Both the position numbers and the translations under genes were made by a program. This document shows, piece after piece, positions 35,201 through 44,100 of a DNA stretch of 64,000 nt. Source of the DNA: Diploscapter coronatus. Taxonomy: Eukaryota > Nematoda > Chromadorea > Rhabditida > Rhabditidae. Position 1 is the first letter of the stretch. Each line of letters opens with the position of its first letter. The stretch is from positions 71,067,249 through 71,131,248 of the forward strand of contig OZ038423.1 in assembly GCA_964036155.1 (NCBI GenBank), given 5' to 3'. The notes beneath the pieces are model-generated. The model searched no databases, had not been told where the DNA came from, and worked only from the letters and a program-made list of their open reading frames with translations.

Positions 35201-37146
35201 AGCAACTGCTCAAACTATCGGCCCATCCGTCTGCTCTGCCATACGATGAAAATCCTGGAACGTATCGTGGATAAACGCATTAGAGCATGCGTCCAAATCT
35301 CCTCCCAACAATGCGGGTTCGTCAAAGGGAAAGCCACAACAGACGCCATTTTTGCTGTACGACAGTTGGTCGAGAAGTTCACTGAAAAGAAGCAGCCCCT
35401 GCACCTGGCCTTCCTTGACCTCGAAAAGGCATTCGACCGAACGCCCAGAGACGCAATCATCATGGCTCTGCGCGACCACAAAGTCCCAGAATACCTCATT
35501 GAAGTCGTGAAGCTGATGTATCGGTCCCCAACAAGTCGCGTCCTCTCAGCCGCTGGAATGACCCTACCATTCCCTGTCACCGTAGGTGTCCACCAAGGAT
35601 CAGCCCTATCTCCTCTTCTCTTCATCCTTGTCATGGACTCTGTGACCCGCGATATCCAGAAACCCGCCCCCTGGTGCCTGCTATATGCAGATGACGTGAT
35701 GCTGGCGAATGACTCGCGAGAAGAACTGCAAAAGGAGGTGCAGACATGGAAAGACAGACTGGCAAAATACGGGCTAAAGCTCAATGTCGGCAAGACGGAA
35801 TACCTCGAAATCGGTGAGCAGAGAAGTGGCACAATCAAAGTCGACGGCCAACAAGTTCCCAAGACCGACCTCTTCAAATACCTCGGCTCAAGACTCGCGA
35901 GCGATGGTCACATCAGAAGAGAAGCCGAATCGAGAATCGCAGCCACATGGTTGAAATGGAGGTCAACAACCGGAGTCATGTGCGACAAAAAGATCAGCGA
36001 AAAACTCAAAGGCAGGCTGTACAAAGCAGCGATCCGCCCAGTCGCCCTCTATGGCTGCGAAACTTGGCCGACACCCGCAGAAGTCGAAAGAAGACTCGCG
36101 ACAATGGAGACGCGAATGCTCAGATGGTCACTAGGTCACACTCTGCTGGACCACGTCAAGAACGAGACCATCCTGAAGAGGACAAACGTCGCCCCAATCA
36201 AAGACAAAATGCGCCAGTCGAGACTGCGATGGTACGGCCACGTCCTCCGTGCTGACAGAGAAGCAATATGCCGCTCACCAGAGATTGTTCAAGTGCCGGG
36301 AAGCAGACCAAGGGGAAGACCGAAGCTGAGATACTCCGACACGCTCAGTAGGGACATGGAGGCCGTCGGACTGCGGCCAAGTCTTGCACAAAATCGTGAA
36401 GTCTGGAGGAGGAAATCCCAACGCGCAGACCCCTTATCGGGATAATGCCAAAGAAGAAGAAGAAGATTCAGATTTAAATTATTAAGATCCCATGATTTAG
36501 AGACTTTCAATTTTATTGAAACTATTCCAAGATATATAAACTAAAATAAGAGAAGAGAAAATATCTAAAGAACATTTTTATTTTAGGATCTTTCGTTTTT
36601 AAATGTACCTCGATTTCAGAGCTTAAATCCGAAGATTGGAAAATCAGCGGTGCGCCTACACCAAAGTGAAACTCATATAAAATCGGAGGTTCAGTAATGG
36701 GCATTTTCTAAAAATAAAAATTTAATATTTTCTCCTATTTCACGTGATAATTTATTAGCTTCTGAGAAATTTTTACACCTGTCCGGGAAAATTGTCAAGA
36801 ATAGCCTATGGTTTTCGTACTCAATCATCAAAGTGTCTTTCATTTTCATGATAAGAAAATCTACGCTTTTTGGTACTTGTATACGGAAGTTCAAAGGAAT
36901 CTTCTATTTTTTAAAACAAAGGGATTTTATATTGCAGGGTCTTTTATTAAAAATAGAAGAACCTACGTCAGCATAATATCTTAATAGAATAAAGACATCT
37001 TCTAGCCTTAGACGTGGCGTGTTAGTTACCAGAATATAAGCGTTAGTACCTATCGTAGGGCAATAATACGTTGTGGTTTCGTTAGGTAAAAACATTCCAC
37101 TAATAAATACGGGTAAAATTAGAATAATCAGTATTTTCATTATCAT
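29246..37146 (-). CDS. Receptor-like tyrosine pseudokinase with LINE in an intron
   Basis: About 21 exons. Extracellular: 36967-37146 (signal peptide KILIILILPVFISG), 36779-36903, a third exon ending at 36609 or 36662, then 32924-33058, 32573-32686, 32390-32531, 32018-32206, 31847-31924, 31592-31755, 31274-31445. Membrane helix in 31097-31230 (WITICSIISVTTFGCIAYQYI less the last residues). Kinase part: 30977-31038, 30815-30930, 30533-30618, 30373-30472, 30195-30282, 30066-30153, 29938-30018, 29646-29779, 29458-29598, 29246-29384; about 837 residues in all. Kinase landmarks: LPWEIKSENV, LGEGTISNVYLG, HRDLTARN, LPVRWLAPE, SWSFAVTLYE. But the beta-3 Lys is Arg (VAVR, 30533-30544) and DFG is GFG (ISGFGF, 29765-29773), so phosphotransfer is unlikely. 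The ectodomain has many N-x-S/T sites and no domain I recognise. It resembles the small nematode KIN-16-type receptor kinases. Confidence 0.85.
33121..33135. repeat. Target-site duplication, left copy
   Basis: ATTCAGATTTAAATT, identical to the copy at 36466-36480 on the other side of the RTE element. Confidence 0.95.
33136..33418 (+). promoter_or_regulatory. GC-rich 5' leader of the RTE element
   Basis: Between the left target-site duplication and the ORF start. It must hold the internal promoter. The first ~90 bases have strong complementarity: CGCGCTG (33136-33142) with TGGCGCG (33163-33169), GCCCTG (33148-33153) with CAGGGC (33221-33226), and a CGGC-TTCG-GCCG tetraloop hairpin (33197-33208). 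The interleaved order of these helices is that of HDV-like ribozymes, which cut the 5' end of several LINE transcripts; this is hand folding only. An open frame at 33162-33413 shows no recognisable protein. Confidence 0.45.
33419..36445 (+). CDS. RTE ORF2p: APE endonuclease and reverse transcriptase
   Basis: 1008 residues without a break. Residues about 75-330 form an exonuclease-endonuclease-phosphatase domain: INVGSM (metal-site Asn, ~81), QEVKW (catalytic Glu, ~111), SAYAPQ, MGDFNGHVG (Asp/Asn, ~213), SQIDFIL, and APQHRMLIADT (catalytic His). Residues about 520-820 are the reverse transcriptase: KATGPDDIPSEVWK, NYRPIRLLCHTMKILERI, FLDLEKAFDRTP (first Asp, ~665), VHQGSALSPLLF, and LLYADDVML (catalytic Asp pair, ~757). 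The C-terminal region includes RLRWYGHVLRA, shared by RTE and related elements. The protein nicks target DNA and primes reverse transcription there. Antisense and out-of-frame open frames across this interval are by-products of its GC-rich codon use. The exact start codon is uncertain; the first in-frame Met was used. Confidence 0.95.
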   Translation: MHPPFRRQDSCDSPAEKDPATNLMGSPLRNQTKARASPTSDARRRSPGNAKNQTGCPRIRRPGLSKQGQIIISPPPVHHLRLGTINVGSMTGKGSELTKEMKARKIDIAAVQEVKWSGGKAKDLSDGYKILYNGSGTKRNGVGIIVASNLRDCVAQVHRYSDRLMAVTLDIEASRITVFSAYAPQSGCSDAEKGEFYSLLSREYDAQPGRKVLMGDFNGHVGKQADMKCHGGHGYGDRNDEGERLLDFAEQRGLVLINTYFPKRDSHLITYNSGDRNSQIDFILAQKRDFKKFLDAKVIPSTNVAPQHRMLIADTRFPIPKPPKADRTQAARIKWWKLPELQNGLNISLPAITTVEETWSKLRTNVHKTATEQLGKTVPGRRYIDKATWLWTESVKEAVRAKKAAFKKWKATNSQEDREKYWETKRAAKVEVAKRRAEYTERLYTEIEKPGGDRLIFRIAKRRQKATEDIEKYVCIDNEHGNLITDREEVKRQWHRHFETISNVEFPHPPIQVHPPLPSHPLPIEMAEVEEAIGKMKNGKATGPDDIPSEVWKSNPEGVKWLTDFLNLVVNTNTFPSEWYTSSTIPIFKKKGSPSNCSNYRPIRLLCHTMKILERIVDKRIRACVQISSQQCGFVKGKATTDAIFAVRQLVEKFTEKKQPLHLAFLDLEKAFDRTPRDAIIMALRDHKVPEYLIEVVKLMYRSPTSRVLSAAGMTLPFPVTVGVHQGSALSPLLFILVMDSVTRDIQKPAPWCLLYADDVMLANDSREELQKEVQTWKDRLAKYGLKLNVGKTEYLEIGEQRSGTIKVDGQQVPKTDLFKYLGSRLASDGHIRREAESRIAATWLKWRSTTGVMCDKKISEKLKGRLYKAAIRPVALYGCETWPTPAEVERRLATMETRMLRWSLGHTLLDHVKNETILKRTNVAPIKDKMRQSRLRWYGHVLRADREAICRSPEIVQVPGSRPRGRPKLRYSDTLSRDMEAVGLRPSLAQNREVWRRKSQRADPLSG
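36466..36480. repeat. Target-site duplication, right copy
   Basis: ATTCAGATTTAAATT, directly after the (AAG)n end of the RTE element and identical to 33121-33135. Confidence 0.95.
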
Positions 37147-37627
37147 GATTTCTGAAAATTATAATTTATAGTGTATTTGAACTTTCAGAACAAAACAATG
37201 TAAAATAATTAATTTTTATCGATAAAAATAAATATAAAAACGACAAATGGGAAAAATAATAATAGACCTTAAAAAGGCCGTAAACTAACGCCTCAAGGCC
37301 AATATAAGGTGTGCAATCAAATATTAATGTTATCAGCAAAAATCAGTAGCAAAATGGAAAGCGGTAGCTAATACTCATGTCTTCCTTAAGCTGATTAAAT
37401 CATTAAATGGTAAAAATCGATAAATATTTTAGGATTATTCATGTTAAAATCGAAATATTCTATGTAAGTAAAAATCTTATAAAATACGATAACATCGTAT
37501 AAAATAACTGAGAAAAATCAATATTTTGTGAAAGTTCAGTTATTTGTAAAAGAAATCATTTATGAAAAATAAGCAAAATTAAAATGAAAAAAAACCATCA
37601 ATACACAATTTATTGATAGCTAGTGTT
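37147..37627. other. Short intergenic gap upstream of the pseudokinase
   Basis: 481 AT-rich bases between the pseudokinase start and the 3' end of the next minus-strand gene. It must hold the pseudokinase promoter and the 3' untranslated region of the neighbour. No element recognised. Confidence 0.4.
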
Positions 37628-40600
37628 TCAATATGGTGTATTCGTGATGCGTGATGGGCAGATTCCATTTTCGTCCTGAGATAGGTTGTATCGTTGCTCT
37701 ATTCTCATTGCATCATTTGCGCTTTCTACAAAAAAATCAATAAATGGCTTCACACTAAAATTTATTATCCGTGACTCCCAAATAAGTTGTGATGTCATAA
37801 AATTAAAAAAAAAAACAAAAATTAGACTATTAAAGACATCCCTGAATAATTCATAATGTCTTCAAAATCTATTAATGACGCCTCTTAATTACCTATCCAT
37901 ACGCATCGTTTCGTCTATGTTGTTGAGTTCGGACTTCTGCGACGCTAACAAGTTGTCGTCCCACTCGGGAGGCTGGAAAAGGGGAATAATGAGATCCCCT
38001 CTTCAAGCAAGATTTTATATGCTATATCTATAAAATATAGTAAAGATGATTGCTATATATATATTTAATTCGGGTATATGAAATCTTCTTTAGAAAGACA
38101 TTTCGCATATCCGGTTATCAGAAATCCAGGAAAGATATGAATGCATTATGAAGATTCATTGAATATAAATATTTTTCTAGAATATATGAAATCCCCTACA
38201 AAAGATGTCACATATCCGGATATTCGAAATGCCACCTCATTCAATTCATCTGCCTCCTTATCCAACGCGTTCGCTTTGGGTCCGAGCAGCTGACTTCTCT
38301 CGTTTTTAGCGGCCTTTTTGCGTTTCTGAAAATGGGTATATGTAATCCTGGATATGCGAAGTCTCGGTATATTATGTCCAATATATAAAAATGTTCGAAT
38401 ATATTAAATCCCGACTATGTGGAACCCAGATTTGAGATATCGCTTTTCCTACCTTCTCCATTTGCTCTTTTTTCCCGTAGAAGAGGATAATGGCGCCAAT
38501 GATGACCAGGAGCACGAGCACGAGGATCACCAAACTGACCACGATGCCGATACCGACCTGCAAAGAAGATAGAGGGATTTCATATGGCTGGATTTAGAAA
38601 CTCCTTTAAAAATTCCGAGAGGAGAAGTTTAATTCTATTGTTTTTTTTCAAAAATAGCTAATTTTCATATTTCTATATACTAGAAAAGTAGATCTTCATC
38701 ATTATTCTCGAAAATGTTCAATTTTTAAAGTCTGTAAAAATCGACTTCTAACCTCATCGCTGACTTTAGCGCCGAACAGATAGATGCTCTTGTGCTGCAG
38801 TTTGTGCTCGTCAATCAACACCGCGTGCAGCGTGTCGAACGCCATAAATGTCGAATTCAGCGAGGGCAAGTCTGCGAACAAATTAGGGATGATTCATGAC
38901 AGACATAATTGCAAAATGCAAAGGGAACAAGCTTACAATAAGAAACTACTCTATAAATATTTTCTACTAAAAACGAAGGTTTCTATTTAAAAATACAATT
39001 CTCCCTTCTAATCGACTTACTATTCTTGGGATGCGATTTGAGCGGGACGAACAAAGTGCTTCTGGCACGCGGTCCGACGATGAATGCCGCCCACTTGTCA
39101 TCGGGTGTGCGCCAGATGTGGAGGTGCGTGTGCAGCGATGGCTGGTCGCAACTTACTGCTATCTAAAATCGCACGTCACGACGTTTTTCTTTTTTTGTTT
39201 TAATTTTAGGCTGGCTTCTTTAATATCCATGAAGGGCGTCATTAAATTTATCTAACGTCATAAATGTGAAAATTATAATTGATTTTTAAATGACGTCTTC
39301 AAATTAGCAACACAAGGTATTATTCGGAGAGGTTTTATAAAGCTTAATATGGAGTCACATTCTTAAAGACGCCATAAATACTTTAAAAATAACGCCCTAA
39401 CGTCACTCATTTTCTGGGCGTCGAATACGGTCACGAGAACGCAGTTCTTCTTCGGCCGGCACTTCCTTATTCTGTCCATTTCCATCTGCAAAAATGAGCA
39501 ACGTCATTTTAAAAGGAGTCATTATGTTTTCGACTTACAAGGCTTTTGCACGCTCTTCTAATTGCCGCTTTGCCTTTCGAGCTGCCAACTCTCGCTTCGT
39601 TTTCAGTTAATGTGTACTGCAAAGAACGTTTTAATAAGGAGATAAAGAGGCGTCATTATTAAAGGTGGCTATTCTTGAAAAATTAGCGAATTTTTGCTTC
39701 TGAAAACTTCGGGCCGACGAGCCGAACCGAAATTTTTTCAAGGTACCACAACCCGGGTTTGAATTTAAAATTGCGCGTAGAAGGGGCACAATGGTGAGCC
39801 GGTCACAGTACCAAGAGGTCCTGACCAATGACCATTTTGGGGTTGTCTGCAGGCACGGAGAAGCGGAACATCCTCGAGATGAGTTCGTTGGCGTCGGTCA
39901 GCCTGGCGCCTACGCCCTTGACGCCGAACGCCACGAGGCCCTCGAACGAGTCACTGATGTAGTCCGACTCCGACGCGACGAACGAGCGGTACAGCCAGGG
40001 ATGCTGAATGATGGGGCGTTATTTTTGTTATACCGTTTGAATACGACGTTATTCTTTATAACACCATTTTATACGACGCCATATTTCTACTCAAGCTGAT
40101 CTTTCATGGCTTCGACTTTGTTCAAGATCTACTCCATCACGCCAGCTTTATTAAAGCGATCTTCACAACATCATTCACGTGTTTCTTCGGTTTTCAAAAT
40201 CTACCTTCAAATTTAACATAAAAATTTCAGAAAAGCTAGCTCAGATTTAATGTTGAGTTTTTAATGAAGCTGAATTTTGAGCTTTCTTGAACTTACCGTA
40301 TACTTGATCTTGTTGCCGGTGATGAGACTCGAGTCGAGATCCTCGAGCACTTCTTCTGGTTCGGGCGTCGTTGACTGAAATTCGGTGTTTAGCCATACTA
40401 CTTTTATAGTATAGATTTCATATATCCCTCTTACCTTCTCAGCTGTGGCCTCTGTGATGGTGTGCAAACCTTCGGGACGGCTGTCTAGAATCCGTATGTC
40501 ACATATGACATGCGAAATAGGATTTTGGACGGTAAGCTTTCTTTTCCCACACTATTTTGCATGTCATGAGTCATACGGTTTCCAAGCTGCCCTGAGAACT

Positions 40601-41100
40601 GTACGAGCCTTGCGAACCTTCGTCATCCTAAAATACCAAGTCCTTTATATACTAGGGAGCTTTCACTTCCATATATGCAAATTTCACACACGGGGGTATT
40701 AAACAGAGAAGTGAGAAAGAGAAATATCATTGAAAATATTGCAGATTCTCGCGGGAAAGAAAAAAGACGAGGGAGCATCGTGCGCGCCTGTATTCACACG
40801 AATCGCGTGCAAAATCGTATGAAAAATTCTATGTGTTACTTCAGTGGTTTTGGCCTCGAGAATCTTCGTCTCTTTGGGCGTAGTGGAGGGCATCGTGGGT
40901 GTCGTTCTCGTGTTGGGCTCCGAGGCTTTCGCTGGAGAAGCGGCAGATGTCGCGACATCGCCTGAAGATTTACGGTTCTTTAATTTAATTTCGATGTTGT
41001 AGCGTCACGATGTCACGACACTATCTGACGTCATCTACTAACCGATAGCGATAACTCCGAGGATGAGGCAACTGTAGGAGACGAGACGTAACAAACGCAT
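37628..41100 (-). CDS. Type I membrane glycoprotein of unknown family
   Basis: Minus-strand exons: 41043-41100, 40840-40961, 40600-40627, 40435-40484, 40297-40374, 39833-40003 (or from 39812), 39539-39616, 39402-39485, 39021-39162, 38753-38871, 38453-38557, 38236-38325, 37893-37972, 37628-37721; about 432-439 residues. A signal peptide (LLRLVSYSCLILGVIAIG) is followed by a Thr/Pro/Ser-rich mucin-like stalk (residues about 20-110), then a folded ectodomain: FEGLVAFGVKGVGARL, NCVLVTVFDAQ, HTHLHIWRTPDDKWAAFIVG, FMAFDTLHAVLIDE. A long valine/leucine/isoleucine membrane helix (VGIGIVVSLVILVLVLL) leads to a charged tail (KKEQMEK, KRKKAAKNERSQLL, PPEWDDNLL). The plan, a Thr-rich stalk plus compact domain near the membrane, recalls dystroglycan-like or other adhesion receptors, but I cannot place it in a family. 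The codons of the ectodomain exons are GC-rich relative to the introns. The exon 40600-40627 to 40484 junction flanks a MITE and is uncertain. Confidence 0.78.
40488..40583. mobile_element. MITE, copy B
   Basis: About 96 bp. The right arm (CACTATTTTGCATGTCATGA to CATACGGTTTCC) reverse-complements to match the left arm (CCGTATGTCACATATGACATGCGAAATAG). It shares the CTTTTCCCACACTATTT core and the CGGTTTCC end with copy A at 17294-17424. The element lies in an intron of the type I membrane protein gene; the acceptor TTCTAG of the next exon (40485-40490 on the complementary strand) lies at its edge. Confidence 0.65.
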
Positions 41101-44100
41101 GATATAATCGCTGGCGAGGTAATGATGCCACTTTAAAAAATAATAACGTCACTTTCTAATTTGAAAAATTCTATTTTTATGCTTTCCTGTATTGTTTCAT
41201 ATCTTTTTCTCTCCAAATGCAAAACCTGTATCAGAAGAACTGGGGATTTAGATGTTTCTTCGAATTTAAAAAAAAAATAATAAACTCTTCATTTCATTTT
41301 CTTTTCTTCGCCGATGTTTCATTTTCTTGACTCTACCGAAAGAAAAATCGGTAAGCTAACAGAATTTTGGGGTTGAGGTTAGGCAGGGCGAATAAGCTGC
41401 TTATGATTAAGTCCTGTGCACTGCAGCAAAAAGCCACGCCCCTACGCCCACCAATTTTTCGGCTTCTGCACAACGCATTTTTCAGGATAATCAACTTAAC
41501 GAAATCATTTCCCGAGAAGAATCAGCCCGCTAAATTTTTCGCAAAATTTTCGCCTGCTCACCTATTTTAAGCTGATCTTCACGATTTTTCTACTGGTTAC
41601 TGTAGAAACTGATATTTTATATTAATTTCGAAAAAAAAACCAAACTTTTAATATTTAAGATGTGCATTTAGTTAGATTCCTTAAAATATATTTTTCAGTT
41701 ATGATCTGAGAAAAGTTTTTAACGGTAAGCATTTTGCACTTTTCTTTTTCTGCCAATCATTTTTCCAGAGTCTTCTTTTTTAATCGTCCTAATTACCGTA
41801 TTCCCGAAAATCCACCCCCATTCGACTTTTCTCCTTCCAACTTTTCTATTTGTCTAACTTCTAAATTGCTCACTTTGGCAGAATTTCTTAATCTACGAAG
41901 TTTCGCTTCTTATTTTACCGAACGCCACAACCGCCTTAGTCTCATTTATTTTCCCAGTCCGTAATTTCCCAGAGAACGCTCGTAAATCTATCTATTTTCT
42001 ATAGATTTAATAGTAAATCGAAATAGTGCAAGAAGTTGAGAGAGAAGAGGGAACGCGATTTGTCAAATCCAGCTCAGTTCCAATCGAAATTCATAGCCTC
42101 AATAACAAAGGCCGATTTTTTTTCTTTTCTCTCTCTTACTTTCATAACTCGTTTCATATATCGATTCCCTATATAAATACCTGAATAACTTTAGAAAGGG
42201 GCGTGGCCTAAAAATCTGAATTCAGGAAAATTCTTATCAATGGCTTGCCATTTATTTATTCAAATGTTTGTCCTGGAATTCTTTAGAATCTATTTTCTCT
42301 GTCTCTGAAAAAGCCATACTATTTTTCCCGCATCTTTTCCCTCTCTTTTATCAGTGTTATTTTCCCTATCCTTAACTTTCGACTATGCCGGTCAACGTCG
42401 GTTTGCTCCTATATGGTTCGTTGACTTGAAAGCAAGTTGGAAAAGACTGGTGAAATATCATGGAAAACTGAGAGCTCAGAAAAGAGCGAGAAAAGTGAGA
42501 GAGAGAAAAATAGCGTAGAAAATCTAGAGAGTCAAAAAGAAAACGAATTTGAATAGAATCGGAAATAGTAAAGAGTTTTGTGCGGTGCGCGTCGGAAAAA
42601 GTCATATCGATGCGATGAAAAATTGGGCTAAGAGGAGGAAAAACGAAGAAGTTTTCTCTATGTGCCTTACGCCTCGCGAAAGGCCGCATTTCTAACATTT
42701 TTACGTTTTATTAAAGTTACTGTACCTTATAATATAAGGACCTAGGATTTTTGCTCTTCTTTCTTTTGGAATTGGGATTTTGTATTAAATTTAAATCAAA
42801 TACGATGAAAGCTTACCATTTTCTCTATCTGCGTTACGCCTTGGTGGCAAAGGACATACGTGGGGTCGACTTTCTAATATTCTTACGTTTCATTTGATCC
42901 GGTGGTAGTTCCTAAATAAATGATGCCAGACCTTTCATCTCGATCTCATTTCAAACACGATCCTCATTATAGCTACTCCTCAAATTTAGGATGTTTTCTA
43001 CTTTTGTTACTTTCTGGCTTTTTTCCTATTAAAATAAGATACCGTAATTTGTAGGATCTTATAATTTCTCCTAAATTTTTTCCAGACCTCCTAATTTCCT
43101 AAAAAAAAACTCTATATTTTTGCAGGAGGAAGCGTCTTTTGTTTGCTCTAGGAGGCGCCTAATACAAAAGGAGTTGCTGCTTTGCGTATTCAAGTCGGCA
43201 ATGCGTGGGTGAGGTAAATGAGGTTAAGAAATAGTGAGTCAGACTAGAGACATTAGAGAACCAGATAGAGAAGCAGCGTTGTGAAATTGGAGAGGCGAAA
43301 AGAGGCTAGAGAGGAAAATTTTCGGGGTTATGGTTAGGAAGCAAGCAAGCCGGTTTTACTCTGCACACCACCTCACTTTCATGCGCCATAGCAATAGCAC
43401 ACGACTCTTTATCTATTTCCATACAGGTATGCGGGTACTATTTCGTATTTCTACCCATTTCTTTCGATGCCTATCTTTTTCCTCACTACATGTTAGAAAA
43501 CCCTGAGTTCTGTCATTTCTGAACTTATAAAAAATTTTGTTTCAATTTCTCTAGGTTATTATTTTAAAGGCGTTTTTTTTTTTTTAAATCTATTCCTGTT
43601 CAGGTTGGCAGGCATTATTGTGTGTGTGTGTATTTTCGATATCTATCTAAATTTTCTACATGACATGCCAGAAATCTTGAAATTAATAGACCTTTCTGCA
43701 TGTTAGAATCTCTAGTTTCGACAAATTTTCATACTCATATTTCTTTTCCTCTTGAAAGTTCACAGAGTTCATACACCATTTTTCGAAGAAAAGATCAACC
43801 AGTTTCAGGCTGAAATATCCATGAGTAAAAACTACGTAAATCTTCCAAGAGGTGTTTTTATTTATCTAAATTTTCTAAAATATGTTAATTTCATAAGTTT
43901 TAATTTGTATCAAACATATAATTACCAGAGTTTTCAAAATTGTATGCGCATATTCTTATTTAGCTGACTCAAACTCGGAAACATTCCCCCACTGTCGTCC
44001 TTCACAATGCAAAGTGCGAAAAAAATGGCGTTCGCGGAAAATATCGAGAAATATAATTGAACTTTTAGAGACGAAGAGAAATGGAAAAGAATTCCATTTC

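Larger units (their letters stand above)
33136..36465 (+). mobile_element. RTE-clade non-LTR retrotransposon, apparently full length
   Basis: 3330 bp flanked by a perfect 15-bp target-site duplication. One long frame codes endonuclease plus reverse transcriptase, the 5' leader is 283 bp, and the 3' untranslated region is only about 20 bases and ends in an (AAG)n tract instead of poly(A). Single ORF, APE-type endonuclease, tiny 3' end and short-repeat tail are the RTE hallmarks. The element is visibly GC-rich against AT-rich surroundings and lies antisense within a pseudokinase intron (33059-36608). Perfect duplications and an unbroken frame indicate a recent insertion, possibly an active copy. 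RTE elements are known for horizontal transfer; the base composition is compatible with that but does not prove it. Confidence 0.93.

Noticed and set aside
33129..36510. Many long antisense and alternate-frame open frames over the RTE element, some above 150 codons
   Set aside because: They follow from the element's GC-rich codon bias; none shows a family signature, and the sense frame carries all known domains.
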